Assembly (NCBI RefSeq): GCF_000335475.2
Contig: NZ_ANAH02000017.1
Location: 1 to 64,000 of the forward strand
Direction of reading: 5' to 3'
Source of the DNA: Cystobacter fuscus DSM 2262
GTDB taxonomy: Bacteria; Myxococcota; Myxococcia; Myxococcales; Myxococcaceae
DNA: 64,000 nucleotides
Part shown: positions 52,309 through 62,311 of the stretch, one piece after another
How the letters are laid out: every line of letters begins with the position of its first letter
How positions within the stretch are numbered: position 1 is the first letter of the stretch
Notes under the pieces: generated by a model
Databases searched by the model: none
Told to the model about the DNA's origin: nothing
What the model saw: the letters and a program-made list of their open reading frames with translations, nothing else
Position numbers and translations under genes: made by a program

Positions 52309-53735
52309 GTGCGGGAGAGTCTGGGCACCATCAGGCTGAGCGGCAACGCGGCCAGGACCACGATCGTGGCCACCAGGTGCACGTCATTGATGCTCGCCAC
52401 GAACGCGAGCGCTTCCATGCGCTGGGGCGTTTCCATGACTCCCCGCTCCACCAGCCGCGCTCCCTCGAGCCTGCCGAACGTGGACAACAGCGAGGTGAAG
52501 ATGGCGATCGAGAACGAGCCGAACACGTTGCGCAGCCAGTTGCTCAGCGAGGACGCGTGGCCACTGAGCACCGGGGGAATCTGCTCCATTCCCGCGTTGC
52601 TCGCCGGCATGGTGGACAGCGAGATGCCGACGTTGCGCACCAGCATCCACAGCAACACGTAGGTGCTCGAGGTGTCCGTCTCCAGGTGGCTCAAGGCATA
52701 GGTGCCCACGCCGATCATCGAGATGCCCGCCACCATGAGCACGCGCGGCCCGAGCACGCCGTACAGGCGGCCCACGAGCGGCATCAGCAGCGCCATGGCC
52801 AGGGACGCGGGCAGGAGGATCAACCCCGTGTCGAGCGGCGTCCGCCCTTGAATCCGCTGCAGGAACACCGGCAGGAGGAACACGCCCGCGTACAGGCTGA
52901 TGGTGATGATGCTGGAGACGATCAGCGTCAGCAGGTAGCGCCGATTGGTGAGCACCCGCAGGTTGAGCAGGGGCGCCTCCACCTTCAGCTCCCGGACGAT
53001 GAAGACGAGCAGCGACACGCCCCCCAGCACGAACAGGCCCAGGGTCTTCGGGTTGCCCCAGCCCCACGTGCCGCTGTGGCTGAAGGCGATCAGCAGCGCC
53101 AGGCTGCTGCTGACGACGGTGATCAGCCCGGGCAGATCGAAGGCGCCGGGCGCGCGCAGCCGGTAGTAGGCCACCTCGCGCTGCGTCAGCACGATCGCCA
53201 GCAGGCACAGCGGCACATTGATGAAGAACAACCACCGCCAGCTGCTCAGGGTGATCAACGCTCCTGCCATCGTCGGGCCGAAGGCGGGCGCGAGCATGGC
53301 CGACAGGCTCCAGAGGCTGATCGCCAGCGCCTGCTTCTCCCGGGGGAGCACCTGGTAGATGAGCGTCATCGTCACGGGCATGACGAGCCCGCTGAACGCC
53401 CCCTGCAGGCACCGGAACGCCACGAGCGACATCGCGTCCCAGGCCCACCCGCACAGCAGTGACGTCACCAGGAAGCCCGCCAGCGCGGCCAGGTACAGCC
53501 ACTTGAAGCTGAACTTGTCCCCTAGATAGCCGGTGAGCGGCGCCACCGTGCCCATGGCCAGCATGAACCCCGTCAGCGTCCACTGCATCAGGGAGAGCTC
53601 GGCACCGAAGTGCCGCTGCATCTCGGGAATGGCGATCGTGATCGAGCTGGAACTCAGCACCGTGATGAACGAGCCGAGGAAGAGCGCGAACATGAACGGC
53701 CAGAACCTCACCTCGCGAGGTGCTTCCGCGTTCAT
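52305..53735 (-). CDS. DHA2-type MFS drug exporter
   Basis: 476-residue major facilitator with 14 membrane segments, of the EmrB/QacA drug:H+ antiporter type. Features include LSSSSITIAIPEMQRHF, GYLGDKFSFKWLYL (motif A region), RCLQGAFSGLVMPVTMTLI and LAPAFGPTMAGALITLSSWR (motif C). It exports hydrophobic compounds. ATG 53735 is preceded by AAAGGAGGG; the longer frame from 53789 lacks a ribosome site. It is first in an ATGA-coupled pair with the amino acid permease. It is near a specialised-metabolite cluster, but on the opposite strand. Confidence 0.88.
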   Translation of the reverse strand: MNAEAPREVRFWPFMFALFLGSFITVLSSSSITIAIPEMQRHFGAELSLMQWTLTGFMLAMGTVAPLTGYLGDKFSFKWLYLAALAGFLVTSLLCGWAWDAMSLVAFRCLQGAFSGLVMPVTMTLIYQVLPREKQALAISLWSLSAMLAPAFGPTMAGALITLSSWRWLFFINVPLCLLAIVLTQREVAYYRLRAPGAFDLPGLITVVSSSLALLIAFSHSGTWGWGNPKTLGLFVLGGVSLLVFIVRELKVEAPLLNLRVLTNRRYLLTLIVSSIITISLYAGVFLLPVFLQRIQGRTPLDTGLILLPASLAMALLMPLVGRLYGVLGPRVLMVAGISMIGVGTYALSHLETDTSSTYVLLWMLVRNVGISLSTMPASNAGMEQIPPVLSGHASSLSNWLRNVFGSFSIAIFTSLLSTFGRLEGARLVERGVMETPQRMEALAFVASINDVHLVATIVVLAALPLSLMVPRLSRT

Positions 53736-53825
53736 GGAGGACCCTCCTTTCGGCGCGCTTCCATCCCATGTTCCCGCTGGCTCGTCCACGACTTCGCTAT
53801 CCTCGCCCCGGAGAGGACCTCTGGA

Positions 53826-54734
53826 ATGAACCTGCGCTGTCAGTCATGCGGAGCGGAGCTGGTGGTGGCCGCCGAGTCGTTCACCACGGTGTGTCCGTAT
53901 TGCGCGGCTCCTTCCGTGGTGGAGCGCCCGGCGAGCGAGGAGCGGCCCGTCCCCGCCTTCGCACTGGGTTTCGCGTTGACCCAGCAGATCGCCGCCGAGC
54001 GGGTGAAGCACTGGCTGCGCACGCGCCACCCCTGGACGCATGGCGGGCTCAAGCGCGCCTCGCTCCAGGACGTCCGGGGGGTGTACGCGCCCGCGTGGCT
54101 CTACAGCGCCCGCGCCGAGTCGCGCTACAGCGCCTCCATCGGCGAGAACTACCAGGAGACCGAGACGTACACGACCACCGAGAACGGCAAGACCGTGACG
54201 AAGACACGCACGGTGACGAAGACCGAGTGGCGCTCGCTCCAGGGTGAACACTCCGAGTACGTGCTGGACGTCCTGGTGACGGCCTCCCGGGGGCTGCCCA
54301 ACGCGGAGCTGGAGGCGCTGGAGCCCTTCGATCTGCGGGCCCTGGCGCGCTACGAGCCGGCGCTCGTGGCGGGCTGGGTGGCCGAGGAGCCCTCCCTGTC
54401 GCGCGAGGACTCCCTGCGCCAGGCGCGCGAGGAGGCGCGTGAGCGGATCGGCCGCCGGCTGTCGTCCTTCATGCCGGGCGACTCGCACCGCGAGCTGCGG
54501 CACGACACGCACCTGGAGGAAGAGTCGTTGGACGTGTGCCTCGTGCCCGTCTGGGTGCTCGCGGCGCGCTACGCCCCCGACAAGCCGCCCCTGCGCGTGG
54601 TCGTCAACGGGCAGTCCGGCGCGGTGTTCGGCCAGGCGCCCGTGTCGTGGGCGAAGGTGCTGCTCTCCGTGCTCGCCGTGCTGGCGCTGGTGCTGCTCCT
54701 GGCGTGGTGGTCCTCGCGCGGAGGTGGACGATGA
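53826..54734 (+). CDS. Zinc-ribbon membrane-anchored protein, copy 1
   Basis: 302-residue protein. The N-terminal zinc ribbon has CQSCGAEL and CPYCAAPS (residues 5-27). A soluble central region follows, with LKRASLQDVRGVYAPAWLYS, repeated TETYTTTENGKTVTKTRTVT, and EYVLDVLVTASRGLPNAELE. A single C-terminal membrane helix (LLSVLAVLALVLLLAWW) ends the protein. It shares a common plan with the next gene. TFIIB-type zinc-ribbon proteins of this form are known in bacteria without function. ATG 53826 follows CTCTGGA. Its stop overlaps the next start by 4 bp. Confidence 0.75.
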   Translation: MNLRCQSCGAELVVAAESFTTVCPYCAAPSVVERPASEERPVPAFALGFALTQQIAAERVKHWLRTRHPWTHGGLKRASLQDVRGVYAPAWLYSARAESRYSASIGENYQETETYTTTENGKTVTKTRTVTKTEWRSLQGEHSEYVLDVLVTASRGLPNAELEALEPFDLRALARYEPALVAGWVAEEPSLSREDSLRQAREEARERIGRRLSSFMPGDSHRELRHDTHLEEESLDVCLVPVWVLAARYAPDKPPLRVVVNGQSGAVFGQAPVSWAKVLLSVLAVLALVLLLAWWSSRGGGR

Positions 54735-55684
54735 CGGCGTGCGCGAGGTGTGGCGGCGCGCTGGAGGTGGGCGATCTGCGCTGCCCCTTGTGCGGGCTGG
54801 CGGTGGCCGGAGCCCGGACGCCGGGGGCCGAAACGGCGCTGGTGCGGGCGAAGGTGGTGCGGTGCGACACGTGTGGGGCCTCGCTCGAGTACTCGGCGGA
54901 GGTGAAGGCCCCGCGGTGCGCCTTCTGCGCGTCCGTGATGCACGTGGAGATGACGGCGGACCCGCTGGAGCAGGCCGAGGCCTTCCTGCCCTTCTCCGTG
55001 GACGTGGCGGCGGCGCGCGAGGCGCTCGATCGCTTCCTGGCTCAGAAGCGCTTCTTCCGGCCCGGGGATCTGGCGCGGCTCGCGGCGGTGCAGTCCCTGC
55101 AACCCCTGTGGTGGCCCGCGTGGGGCTTCAGCGCGGGCGCCCGGGTGAGCTGGGCCGCGGACTCGGACGCGGGGAGCCGCCGCTCGGACTGGGCGCCCCA
55201 CGCGGGTCAGGTGGAGCTGTCCTTCCAGGACATCCTCGTGTCCGCGTCCCGGGGCCTGACGGAGCAGGAATGCGCCCGGCTCGCCGGCTCCTATTCCCTG
55301 GCGCGCTCGGAGGGCTCGCCCCATGGCCCCGAGGAGGCCCAGGTGGAGCGCTTCGACGTGACGCGCTCGGGAGCACGGCGGCAGATCCTCGCGGCGGTGG
55401 AGTCCGAGGCGCGCGAGCGGATCCAGCGCGAGCACATCCCCGGCCGCCGCTTCCGCAACGTGCACGTGGCGGTGGTGCTCTCCCACCTGGAGACGCGGCG
55501 CTACGCGCTGCCCGCCTACGTGCTCGCCTACCGCTACCGCCGCAAGGTGTACCGGGTGGTGGTGCATGGGCAGGATTCGGCGGTGGTGCTCGGCGAGGCC
55601 CCCGTGTCGGTGCTCAAGGTGGTGCTGGTGGTCCTGGGTGTGTTGCTCGCGCTCGGGCTGCTCTTCCTGCTCTTGATGCGCTGA
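54731..55684 (+). CDS. Zinc-ribbon membrane-anchored protein, copy 2
   Basis: 317-residue paralogue of the preceding protein. It has two zinc ribbons: CARCGGAL with CPLCGLAV (residues 4-24), and CDTCGASL with CAFCASV (residues 45-70). The central domain matches copy 1 (LQPLWWPAWGFSAGARVSWA, QDILVSASRGLTEQECARLA), and a C-terminal helix (VVLVVLGVLLALGLLFLLL) anchors it to the membrane. The start ATG 54731 overlaps the upstream stop (ATGA). The pair probably forms a hetero-oligomer at the membrane; role unknown. Confidence 0.75.
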   Translation: MTACARCGGALEVGDLRCPLCGLAVAGARTPGAETALVRAKVVRCDTCGASLEYSAEVKAPRCAFCASVMHVEMTADPLEQAEAFLPFSVDVAAAREALDRFLAQKRFFRPGDLARLAAVQSLQPLWWPAWGFSAGARVSWAADSDAGSRRSDWAPHAGQVELSFQDILVSASRGLTEQECARLAGSYSLARSEGSPHGPEEAQVERFDVTRSGARRQILAAVESEARERIQREHIPGRRFRNVHVAVVLSHLETRRYALPAYVLAYRYRRKVYRVVVHGQDSAVVLGEAPVSVLKVVLVVLGVLLALGLLFLLLMR

Positions 55685-55760
55685 GCGGCGAGCCCGGTGC
55701 GGCGGGTGTGGGATGGGGGTGTGATTGCCTCGCACGACACCGGCCTTGTAGCGTCTGGCC

Positions 55761-56891
55761 ATGCCCCCCTCCCTGGTCGGACTGCGTGCCGCGCTCAAGC
55801 CGTCTTCCTCTCCGCCCGACGTGGCGGAACTCCGAGGGCTCTACTCGGGTCTTCCCGACCGGGAGCTACGGCAGTTGAGCCTGGAGGAGATGTTCTCCCT
55901 TGGGGAAGCCACCGCGAACCGCGCGGGCCTCACGGATGCCACCTTCATCACCCTGGGGCAGCGCTACGAGAAGCTCACCGGGTGGATGCCGGGCCGCGTC
56001 GTCTTCGAGCTGCTGCAAGCCCGCAAGTACATCCAGACCCACGTCGTCATCACCAACGACATCCTCCCCAACCTGGGCCCGTGGCCCGTGCTGGGCGGGG
56101 ATGCGGGCATCACCCAGTACCTCCAGACCTATCAGCATCGCATCCAGCACGCCGAACAGACCACGGGCGCGCGTCTTCCCCGCGCTGTTCCCGAGTTCGA
56201 GCGTGGCATCCTCGCGACGTTCCGCAAGCTCGCGAGCAAGCTCAATGGCAGCCTGCTGCTCAGCGCGCTCTACCGGTCGCTCCGGCACAAGAACAAGTGG
56301 CTGCTCATCTTCCCCAAGGTGTCCTCACAGGCGCTCCCGGATACCCTCGATGGCCGCTCCTTCTGCGAAACGAAGCTCACGGGCTCGCCCCAGGTGACCC
56401 CCGCGGACGAGAACGCGGCCGAGTGCACCCTCCACATGGCGGCCAGCCGCGACTCCACCGTGACGCCCGGCGCCGGCTCGAACTGCCTGCTCCATGTGGA
56501 TCCGTACTACATGCGCGAGGATCGCCAGACGATGACCGCGAAGTCCCAGCCGCGCTTCGACGCGAAGAGCAAGGGCTTCAGCTCGCGCCCCATCACCAAT
56601 CCCTTCTACATTGCCTTCGGCCATGAGCTGATCCACGTCCTCCACATCAGCCATGGGCTGGCCACCGCATCGGTGAGGGACGAGCCGCCCCTGTCCCACG
56701 AGAGCTTCGATGACCTCGAGGAGGAGCGCACCATCATGGGCACCGGCTACTACCGGGTGCTCGCCAGGTTCGACCGGGAGTTCTTCTTCGGCTTGCACGA
56801 GAACATGCTGCGCATGGACTGGGTCGACGAGGATCCGCAAATGCAGATGCGCCTGGGTCACGGCGGCTCCGAGATTCGTCCCTGGGAATGA
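55761..56891 (+). CDS. HEXXH zinc metallopeptidase candidate (M91 effector-like)
   Basis: 376-residue protein with no signal peptide. The active-site motif H288-E-L-I-H292 lies in FYIAFGHELIHVLHISHG and is followed by EEERTIMG, the spacing and residues of the M91 family (NleD/HopH1 type III effectors that cleave host kinases). The N-terminal 200 residues are helical and unassigned (YQHRIQHAEQTTGARLPRAV). ATG 55761. It precedes the FAAL-NRPS gene on the same strand by 84 bp. It could be a toxin-like effector or a secreted enzyme; the metal-binding site is inferred only from motif. Confidence 0.65.
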   Translation: MPPSLVGLRAALKPSSSPPDVAELRGLYSGLPDRELRQLSLEEMFSLGEATANRAGLTDATFITLGQRYEKLTGWMPGRVVFELLQARKYIQTHVVITNDILPNLGPWPVLGGDAGITQYLQTYQHRIQHAEQTTGARLPRAVPEFERGILATFRKLASKLNGSLLLSALYRSLRHKNKWLLIFPKVSSQALPDTLDGRSFCETKLTGSPQVTPADENAAECTLHMAASRDSTVTPGAGSNCLLHVDPYYMREDRQTMTAKSQPRFDAKSKGFSSRPITNPFYIAFGHELIHVLHISHGLATASVRDEPPLSHESFDDLEEERTIMGTGYYRVLARFDREFFFGLHENMLRMDWVDEDPQMQMRLGHGGSEIRPWE

Positions 56892-56974
56892 GAAAACAGG
56901 TCTCATTTCCCAAGGTCATTCCGTGGCGTCGACACGACTTGCTTCCTTTTCCCGTATCCTGTTCAAGGGAGTGA

Positions 56975-59900
56975 ATGCGTCTACCGTCGCGCGACGCCCC
57001 CGCGTTCGCCACCGCCGTGTCCGAAGTGCCCTCGTGGGTGGATGTGCTCCGGGAGCGGGCTCGCGCTCAACCCGAAGCGCGTGTCTTCACCTTCCTCGAT
57101 GAGGAGGGTGAAACCCCTATCACCTATAGTGAATTGGATGAGGGCGCTCGCGCCGTTGCCGCGATGCTCCAGCGCCACCTCGCCCCGGGAGACCGCGCGC
57201 TGCTCCTGTATCCGCCGGGCCGGGACTACGTGCTGGGGTTTCTCGGCTGTCTCTACGCGGGCGTCATCGCCGTCCCCGCCTATCCGCCAGACCCCACCCG
57301 CCTGGGGCGCACCCTGCCTCGGCTCCAGGCCCTCGTGGCCGATTGCCGGCCCGCCGCCGCCCTCACCACCTCGCCCCTGCTGGACATGGTGGAATTCCTC
57401 ACCAGCGAGGCCCCGGACCTGCGCGCGCTGCGCTGGCTCGCCACGGATGCCCTGGCCCCCGGTACCTCCGACGCCTGGTCCGCCCCCCGGCTGTCCTCCT
57501 CGGACCTGGCCTTCCTGCAATACACCTCCGGCTCCACCGGCACGCCCAAGGGCGTGATGCTCAGCCACGCCCATCTGCTGCACAACTCGGCGCTCATCTC
57601 GCTCGGGTTCGATGCGCCCCCAAATCCCGTGGGCGTCATCTGGCTGCCGCCCTACCACGACATGGGGCTCATCGGCGGCATCCTCCAGCCCCTCTACCGC
57701 GACATCCCCACCGTCCTGATGTCGCCGCTCTTCTTCCTCCAGCGCCCCCTGCGCTGGTTGGAGGCCGTCTCCCGCCACGGCGGCACCGTCAGCGGTGGCC
57801 CCAACTTCGCCTATGAGCTGTGCGTGCGGAAGAGCACCCCCGAGGAGCGCGCCGCGCTGGACTTGAGCCGCTGGTCGGTCGCCTTCTGCGGCGCCGAGCC
57901 CATCCGTCAGGAGACGCTCGAGCGCTTCGCCGAGGCGTTCGCCCCCGCGGGCTTCCGGCGCGAGGCCTTCTATCCCTGCTACGGGCTCGCCGAGGGCACG
58001 TTGATCGTCAGCGGTGGACGGCGCGCCGAGCCCCCCGTGCTCCGCCACTTCGAGCGCGAGGCCCTGCTGCGCGGTGAGGCCCGGGCCGCCGCCTCCGAGG
58101 GCGTGGCGATGATCGGCTGCGGCCAGTCCCTGGGCGACCAGGAGGTGCGCATCGTCGATCCCCAGACGCTCGCGCCCTGTGCTCCCGGCCGCGTGGGGGA
58201 GATCTGGGTCCGCGGCCCCAGCGTGGCCCAGGGCTACTGGGAGCGGCCCGAGGAGACCGGACGCACCTTCCACGCCCGGCTCGCGGGCTCGGGCGAGGGG
58301 CCCTATCTGCGCACCGGAGACCTCGGCGTGCTCGAAGGGGGCGAGCTGTTCGTCACCGGCCGCCAGAAGGATCTCCTCATCATCCGGGGCCGCAATCACT
58401 ATCCGCAGGACCTCGAGCTCACCGTCGAGCGGTGCGACCCAGGTCTGCGCCCCGGCTGCGGCGCGGCGTTCTCCGTGACCGTCGACGGCGAGGAGCGCGT
58501 CGTGGCCGTCCACGAGTTCTCCCACCGCTCCGGCGATGCGGCGGAGCGCTCGCGCGAGGTCATCGCCCGCATCCGCCAGTCCGTGGCCGAACAGCATGAG
58601 CTCGCCGTGCACGCCGTGGTGCTCCTCACTCCGGGAAGTCTCCCGAAGACGTCGAGCGGCAAGGTCCAGCGCCACGCCAGCCGCGCCGCGTTCCTCGAGG
58701 GCTCCCTGGAAGTCCTCGGCTCCTGGCGCGAGGACACCTCGTCCTCCAGTGGGCAGGGGACGGCGCCGGCGGAGGCTCCCGTTCCTCCTCCGGGCTCGTC
58801 GCCCGAGGCCCTGCTGCCGTGGCTCTCCGCGCGCTTGTCCCGGGCGCTCGGCATCGCTCCGGGAGAGCTGTCGCTGGACGAGCCCCTCACCCGGTACGGG
58901 CTCGACTCCCTGCGCTCCCTGGAGGTGCAGAACGGTCTGGAGTCCGCCCTGGGGGTCGCGCTTCCCGTCACCTTCCTGCTCCAGGGCCCGAGCACTCGGG
59001 AGCTGGCCGCGCGCCTCTCCGAGCGTTCCGCGCCCGCCTCCGAGGTTTCGGCCACCCCGGTGGACCCGGCCGCGCCCGCGCCCCTCTCCGACGGCCAGCG
59101 CGCCCTGTGGTTCCTCCAGCGCATGGCCCCCGACAGCACCGCGTACCACGTGGTGCGCGCGGTGCGGATTGTCTCCCCCCTCGATGTCCCCGCGCTGGAG
59201 CGGGCCTTCCAGACGCTCGTGGCGCGGCATGCCTCGTTGCGCGCCGTGTTCCCCGAGGAGCAGGGCGCTCCCGTGCAGCGCTTCGTGACGTGGCCGGGCT
59301 CCGTGCTCCACGTGGAAGACGCCTCCGGTTGGAGCGAGGCCACGCTGGAGGCCCGGCTCGACGCCGAGGCCCGCGAGCCCTTCGACCTCGCCCAGGGTCC
59401 GTTGATGCGCGTCCTGCTGTTCACCCGGGGCGCGGACTCGCACGTGCTGCTGCTCGCGATGCACCACCTCGTCACCGACTTCTGGTCTCTCGCGGTGATG
59501 CTGGAGGAGCTGGGCGCGCTCTACTCGGCGGAGACCGGGGGCGTACCCGCTGTCTTGCCCGTGGGTGCGCCCGAGCCTGTCGCGGCGATCCAATCCCTCG
59601 CGGCGCGGCTCGCGGGCCCGAGGGGCGAGGCCCTGCGCGCTTTCTGGGGCTCGCGTCTCGGTGGAGAGCTGCCCGCCCTGGCGCTGCCCCTGGATCACCC
59701 CCGGCCCCGGCTCCAGTCCTTCCGAGGTGATTCGCTCCCGTTCCACGTGGGCCCGGAGACCACCGCGCGCGTGAAGGCACTCGCGCGGGAGCACGGCGCC
59801 ACGCCGTACATGGTGCTGCTCGCGGCCTTCTTCGCCTTCCTGCGCCGCTACACCGGCCAGGAGGACGTCCTCGTGGGATCGCCCACCGCCGGCCGCGCCC

Positions 59901-62311
59901 GTCCGGAGCTGGCCCGGCTCGTGGGCTACCTCGTCAATCCCGTGGCCCTGCGCGCCTCGCTCCCGCCGGGGCTCTCCTTCGCGCAACTCATCTCCCAGGT
60001 GCGCACCACCGTACTGGAGGCGATCGAGCACCAGGAGTGGCCCTTCGCCCGGCTCGTCGAGCAGCTCCAGCCCACGCGTGAGCCGGGGCGCTCGCCCCTC
60101 TTCCAGGCGATGTTCGTCCTCCAGCGCGGCCACCTTCCCGGAGACCCGGGGCCGCTGTCCGCCTTCGCGCTCGGCGAGGCCGGCGCGCGCATGCGCCTGG
60201 GGCCCCTGACGCTTGAGTCCCTGCCGGTCTCGACTCGTGGCGCGGCGTTCGACCTCACCCTGATGATGGCCGAGACGGGCGAGGGACTGGGCGGCTCGTG
60301 GGAGTACTGCACGGACCTCTTCGAGCCCTCCACGGCCGCGCGCATGGCCCGGCACTTCGTGTCGCTGCTCGCGAGTCTGGTGGAGTCCCCCGAGCGCCCG
60401 GTGGAGGCGGCGGAGCTGCTGGACGCGGAGGAGCGCGCCCGGGTGTTGGGCTCCTGGAGCGAGGGGCCCCGGGTGGACGTGGCCGAGGGCCACCTCGCGG
60501 GGTTGTTGATGGAGCGGGCGCGGCGCTCGCCCGGCCAGGAGGCGCTGGTGTGCGGCGCCGAGCGGCTGGACTACCGCGAGCTGGAGGCGCGGGCCCGGCG
60601 GCTCGGCCACCGGCTGCGGCGCGAGGGCGTGGGCCCCGAGGTGCGCGTGGGCGTGCTGCTGGAGCGGGGCGTGGACGTGGGCGTGGCCTTCTGGGGCGTG
60701 CAGCTCGCGGGCGGCGTGTACGTGCCGCTGGACGCGATGCAGCCCCGTGAGCGGCTGGAGTGGATGGTGGAGGACTCGCGGCCCCTCGTGGTGGTGACGC
60801 GCGCGGGCCTGGGCGAGCGCTGCCGGGTGCCCCCGAGCGTTCGCGTGCTGCGGCTGGACGAGCCCGGAGACGACGCGGCGGGCCCGCTGGAGAGCTCGGC
60901 CGGTGCCGAGCATGCCGCGTATGTCATCTACACCTCCGGCAGCACCGGCAGGCCCAAGGGCGTCGAGCTGACACACCGGGGCGCGCTCCACCTGGCCCAC
61001 ACCCAGTGGCGCGTCTTCGGGCTCGCCGAGGGCAGCCGCGTGCTCCAGTTCGCGCCGCTCGGCTTCGATGCGTCCATCTCCGAGTTCCTCATGACGGTGG
61101 CCGCGGGCGCGGCGCTGATCTTCCCCGCCGCGGGCGAGCTGCTCGTGGGGGAGGGGCTCAAGCGCACGTTGGTGGAGGGGAGGGTGGACACGGCCACGCT
61201 GCCTCCCTCCGTGCTCGCGCTGCTGCCCCCCGAGGGCCTCGAGACGCTGCGCACTGTCATCTCCGCGGGAGAAGCGTGCCCGCCGGAGTTGGTGGCACGC
61301 TGGGCTCCGGGCCGGCGCTTCCTCAATGCCTATGGGCCCACCGAGGTGACGGTGTGCGCCTCGTGGGCTGAGTGCCGCGCGGACGAGGCGCGTCCTCCTC
61401 CCATCGGCGGGCCGCTGGGCAATACCCAGGTGTACGTGCTGGACGCGGCCCTGCGGCCCGTGCCCCCCGGTGTGGCCGGTGAGCTGTACGTGGGCGGCCC
61501 GGGCGTGGCGCGTGGCTACCTCGGCCGGCCGGAGCTGACCGCCGAGCGCTTCGTTCCCCATCCCTTCGCCCGCGAGCCCGGCGCGCGCCTGTACCGCACC
61601 GGCGACGTGGTGCGCTGGCGGGTGGACGGCGCGCTGGAGTACCTCGGCCGCGCGGATGCCCAGGTGAAGCTGCGCGGCATGCGCGTGGAGCCCGGTGAAA
61701 TCGAGACCGCGCTCCTGGAGGTGCTCGGGGCCCAGCGGGCGCTCGTGCGTCCCTGGAAGGGCGCGGACGGGGAGACCCGGCTCGTGGCGTACCTCGTCCC
61801 CGGAGCCTCCCCGCTCCCCGAGGGCCGCGAGGTGCGGGAGCGGCTGCGCTCGCGCCTCCCCGAGCACATGCTCCCCGCCGCCTTCGTTCCCCTGGAGGCC
61901 CTGCCGCTCACGCCCCATGGCAAGGTGGACACGCGCGCCCTCCCGCCTCCCCAGCCCCCGGGCCGCTCCGCCTCCTTCGTCGCGCCGCGCACTCCGCTGG
62001 AGGTGTCCATCGCCCGGGCGTGGAGCCAGGCGCTCGGCCATGAGGGCGTGGGCCTGTACGAGCACTTCTTCGATGACCTCGGCGGCAGCTCGCTCACCGT
62101 GGTGCGCGCCCGGGCCCTGCTTCGCGAGGAGCTGAAGCAGGACGTGCCCATCACCCACTTCTTCGAACACCCCACCGTCCACGCGCTCGCCCGGCGCCTG
62201 GACTCGTCATCTCCACCCCCGTCCGACTCCACCCCCCACCAGGATCGCGCCGAGGCCCGCCGTCAGGCCCTCCAGCGCCGCAACCCGAGAGGTAATCGAG
62301 GCAATGGCTGA
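56975..62311 (+). CDS. NRPS: FAAL-ACP-C-A(Tyr)-PCP
   Basis: 1778-residue multidomain synthetase. The fatty acyl-AMP ligase (about residues 20-590; YTSGSTGTPKGVMLSHAHLL, YLRTGDLGVL, IRGRNHYPQDLE) activates a fatty acid and loads the ACP (600-690; Ser645 in GLDSL). The C domain (700-1150) has H830-H-L-V-T-D835. The A domain (1190-1680) gives code D-A-S-T-I-A-A-V-C-K, one change from the known Tyr code D-A-S-T-V-A-A-V-C-K. PCP (1700-1760) has Ser1706 in DLGGSSL. No thioesterase. Predicted step: N-acylation of Tyr, passed to the downstream PKS. ATG/GTG starts differ little; ATG 56975. The stop overlaps the PKS start by 8 bp. Confidence 0.92.
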   Translation: MRLPSRDAPAFATAVSEVPSWVDVLRERARAQPEARVFTFLDEEGETPITYSELDEGARAVAAMLQRHLAPGDRALLLYPPGRDYVLGFLGCLYAGVIAVPAYPPDPTRLGRTLPRLQALVADCRPAAALTTSPLLDMVEFLTSEAPDLRALRWLATDALAPGTSDAWSAPRLSSSDLAFLQYTSGSTGTPKGVMLSHAHLLHNSALISLGFDAPPNPVGVIWLPPYHDMGLIGGILQPLYRDIPTVLMSPLFFLQRPLRWLEAVSRHGGTVSGGPNFAYELCVRKSTPEERAALDLSRWSVAFCGAEPIRQETLERFAEAFAPAGFRREAFYPCYGLAEGTLIVSGGRRAEPPVLRHFEREALLRGEARAAASEGVAMIGCGQSLGDQEVRIVDPQTLAPCAPGRVGEIWVRGPSVAQGYWERPEETGRTFHARLAGSGEGPYLRTGDLGVLEGGELFVTGRQKDLLIIRGRNHYPQDLELTVERCDPGLRPGCGAAFSVTVDGEERVVAVHEFSHRSGDAAERSREVIARIRQSVAEQHELAVHAVVLLTPGSLPKTSSGKVQRHASRAAFLEGSLEVLGSWREDTSSSSGQGTAPAEAPVPPPGSSPEALLPWLSARLSRALGIAPGELSLDEPLTRYGLDSLRSLEVQNGLESALGVALPVTFLLQGPSTRELAARLSERSAPASEVSATPVDPAAPAPLSDGQRALWFLQRMAPDSTAYHVVRAVRIVSPLDVPALERAFQTLVARHASLRAVFPEEQGAPVQRFVTWPGSVLHVEDASGWSEATLEARLDAEAREPFDLAQGPLMRVLLFTRGADSHVLLLAMHHLVTDFWSLAVMLEELGALYSAETGGVPAVLPVGAPEPVAAIQSLAARLAGPRGEALRAFWGSRLGGELPALALPLDHPRPRLQSFRGDSLPFHVGPETTARVKALAREHGATPYMVLLAAFFAFLRRYTGQEDVLVGSPTAGRARPELARLVGYLVNPVALRASLPPGLSFAQLISQVRTTVLEAIEHQEWPFARLVEQLQPTREPGRSPLFQAMFVLQRGHLPGDPGPLSAFALGEAGARMRLGPLTLESLPVSTRGAAFDLTLMMAETGEGLGGSWEYCTDLFEPSTAARMARHFVSLLASLVESPERPVEAAELLDAEERARVLGSWSEGPRVDVAEGHLAGLLMERARRSPGQEALVCGAERLDYRELEARARRLGHRLRREGVGPEVRVGVLLERGVDVGVAFWGVQLAGGVYVPLDAMQPRERLEWMVEDSRPLVVVTRAGLGERCRVPPSVRVLRLDEPGDDAAGPLESSAGAEHAAYVIYTSGSTGRPKGVELTHRGALHLAHTQWRVFGLAEGSRVLQFAPLGFDASISEFLMTVAAGAALIFPAAGELLVGEGLKRTLVEGRVDTATLPPSVLALLPPEGLETLRTVISAGEACPPELVARWAPGRRFLNAYGPTEVTVCASWAECRADEARPPPIGGPLGNTQVYVLDAALRPVPPGVAGELYVGGPGVARGYLGRPELTAERFVPHPFAREPGARLYRTGDVVRWRVDGALEYLGRADAQVKLRGMRVEPGEIETALLEVLGAQRALVRPWKGADGETRLVAYLVPGASPLPEGREVRERLRSRLPEHMLPAAFVPLEALPLTPHGKVDTRALPPPQPPGRSASFVAPRTPLEVSIARAWSQALGHEGVGLYEHFFDDLGGSSLTVVRARALLREELKQDVPITHFFEHPTVHALARRLDSSSPPPSDSTPHQDRAEARRQALQRRNPRGNRGNG

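Noticed and set aside
56981-62182. Very long open frame (1733 codons) on the minus strand opposite the NRPS gene
   Set aside because: It mirrors the codon bias of the NRPS gene in high-GC DNA; the translation is His/Arg/Gly-rich with no domains.
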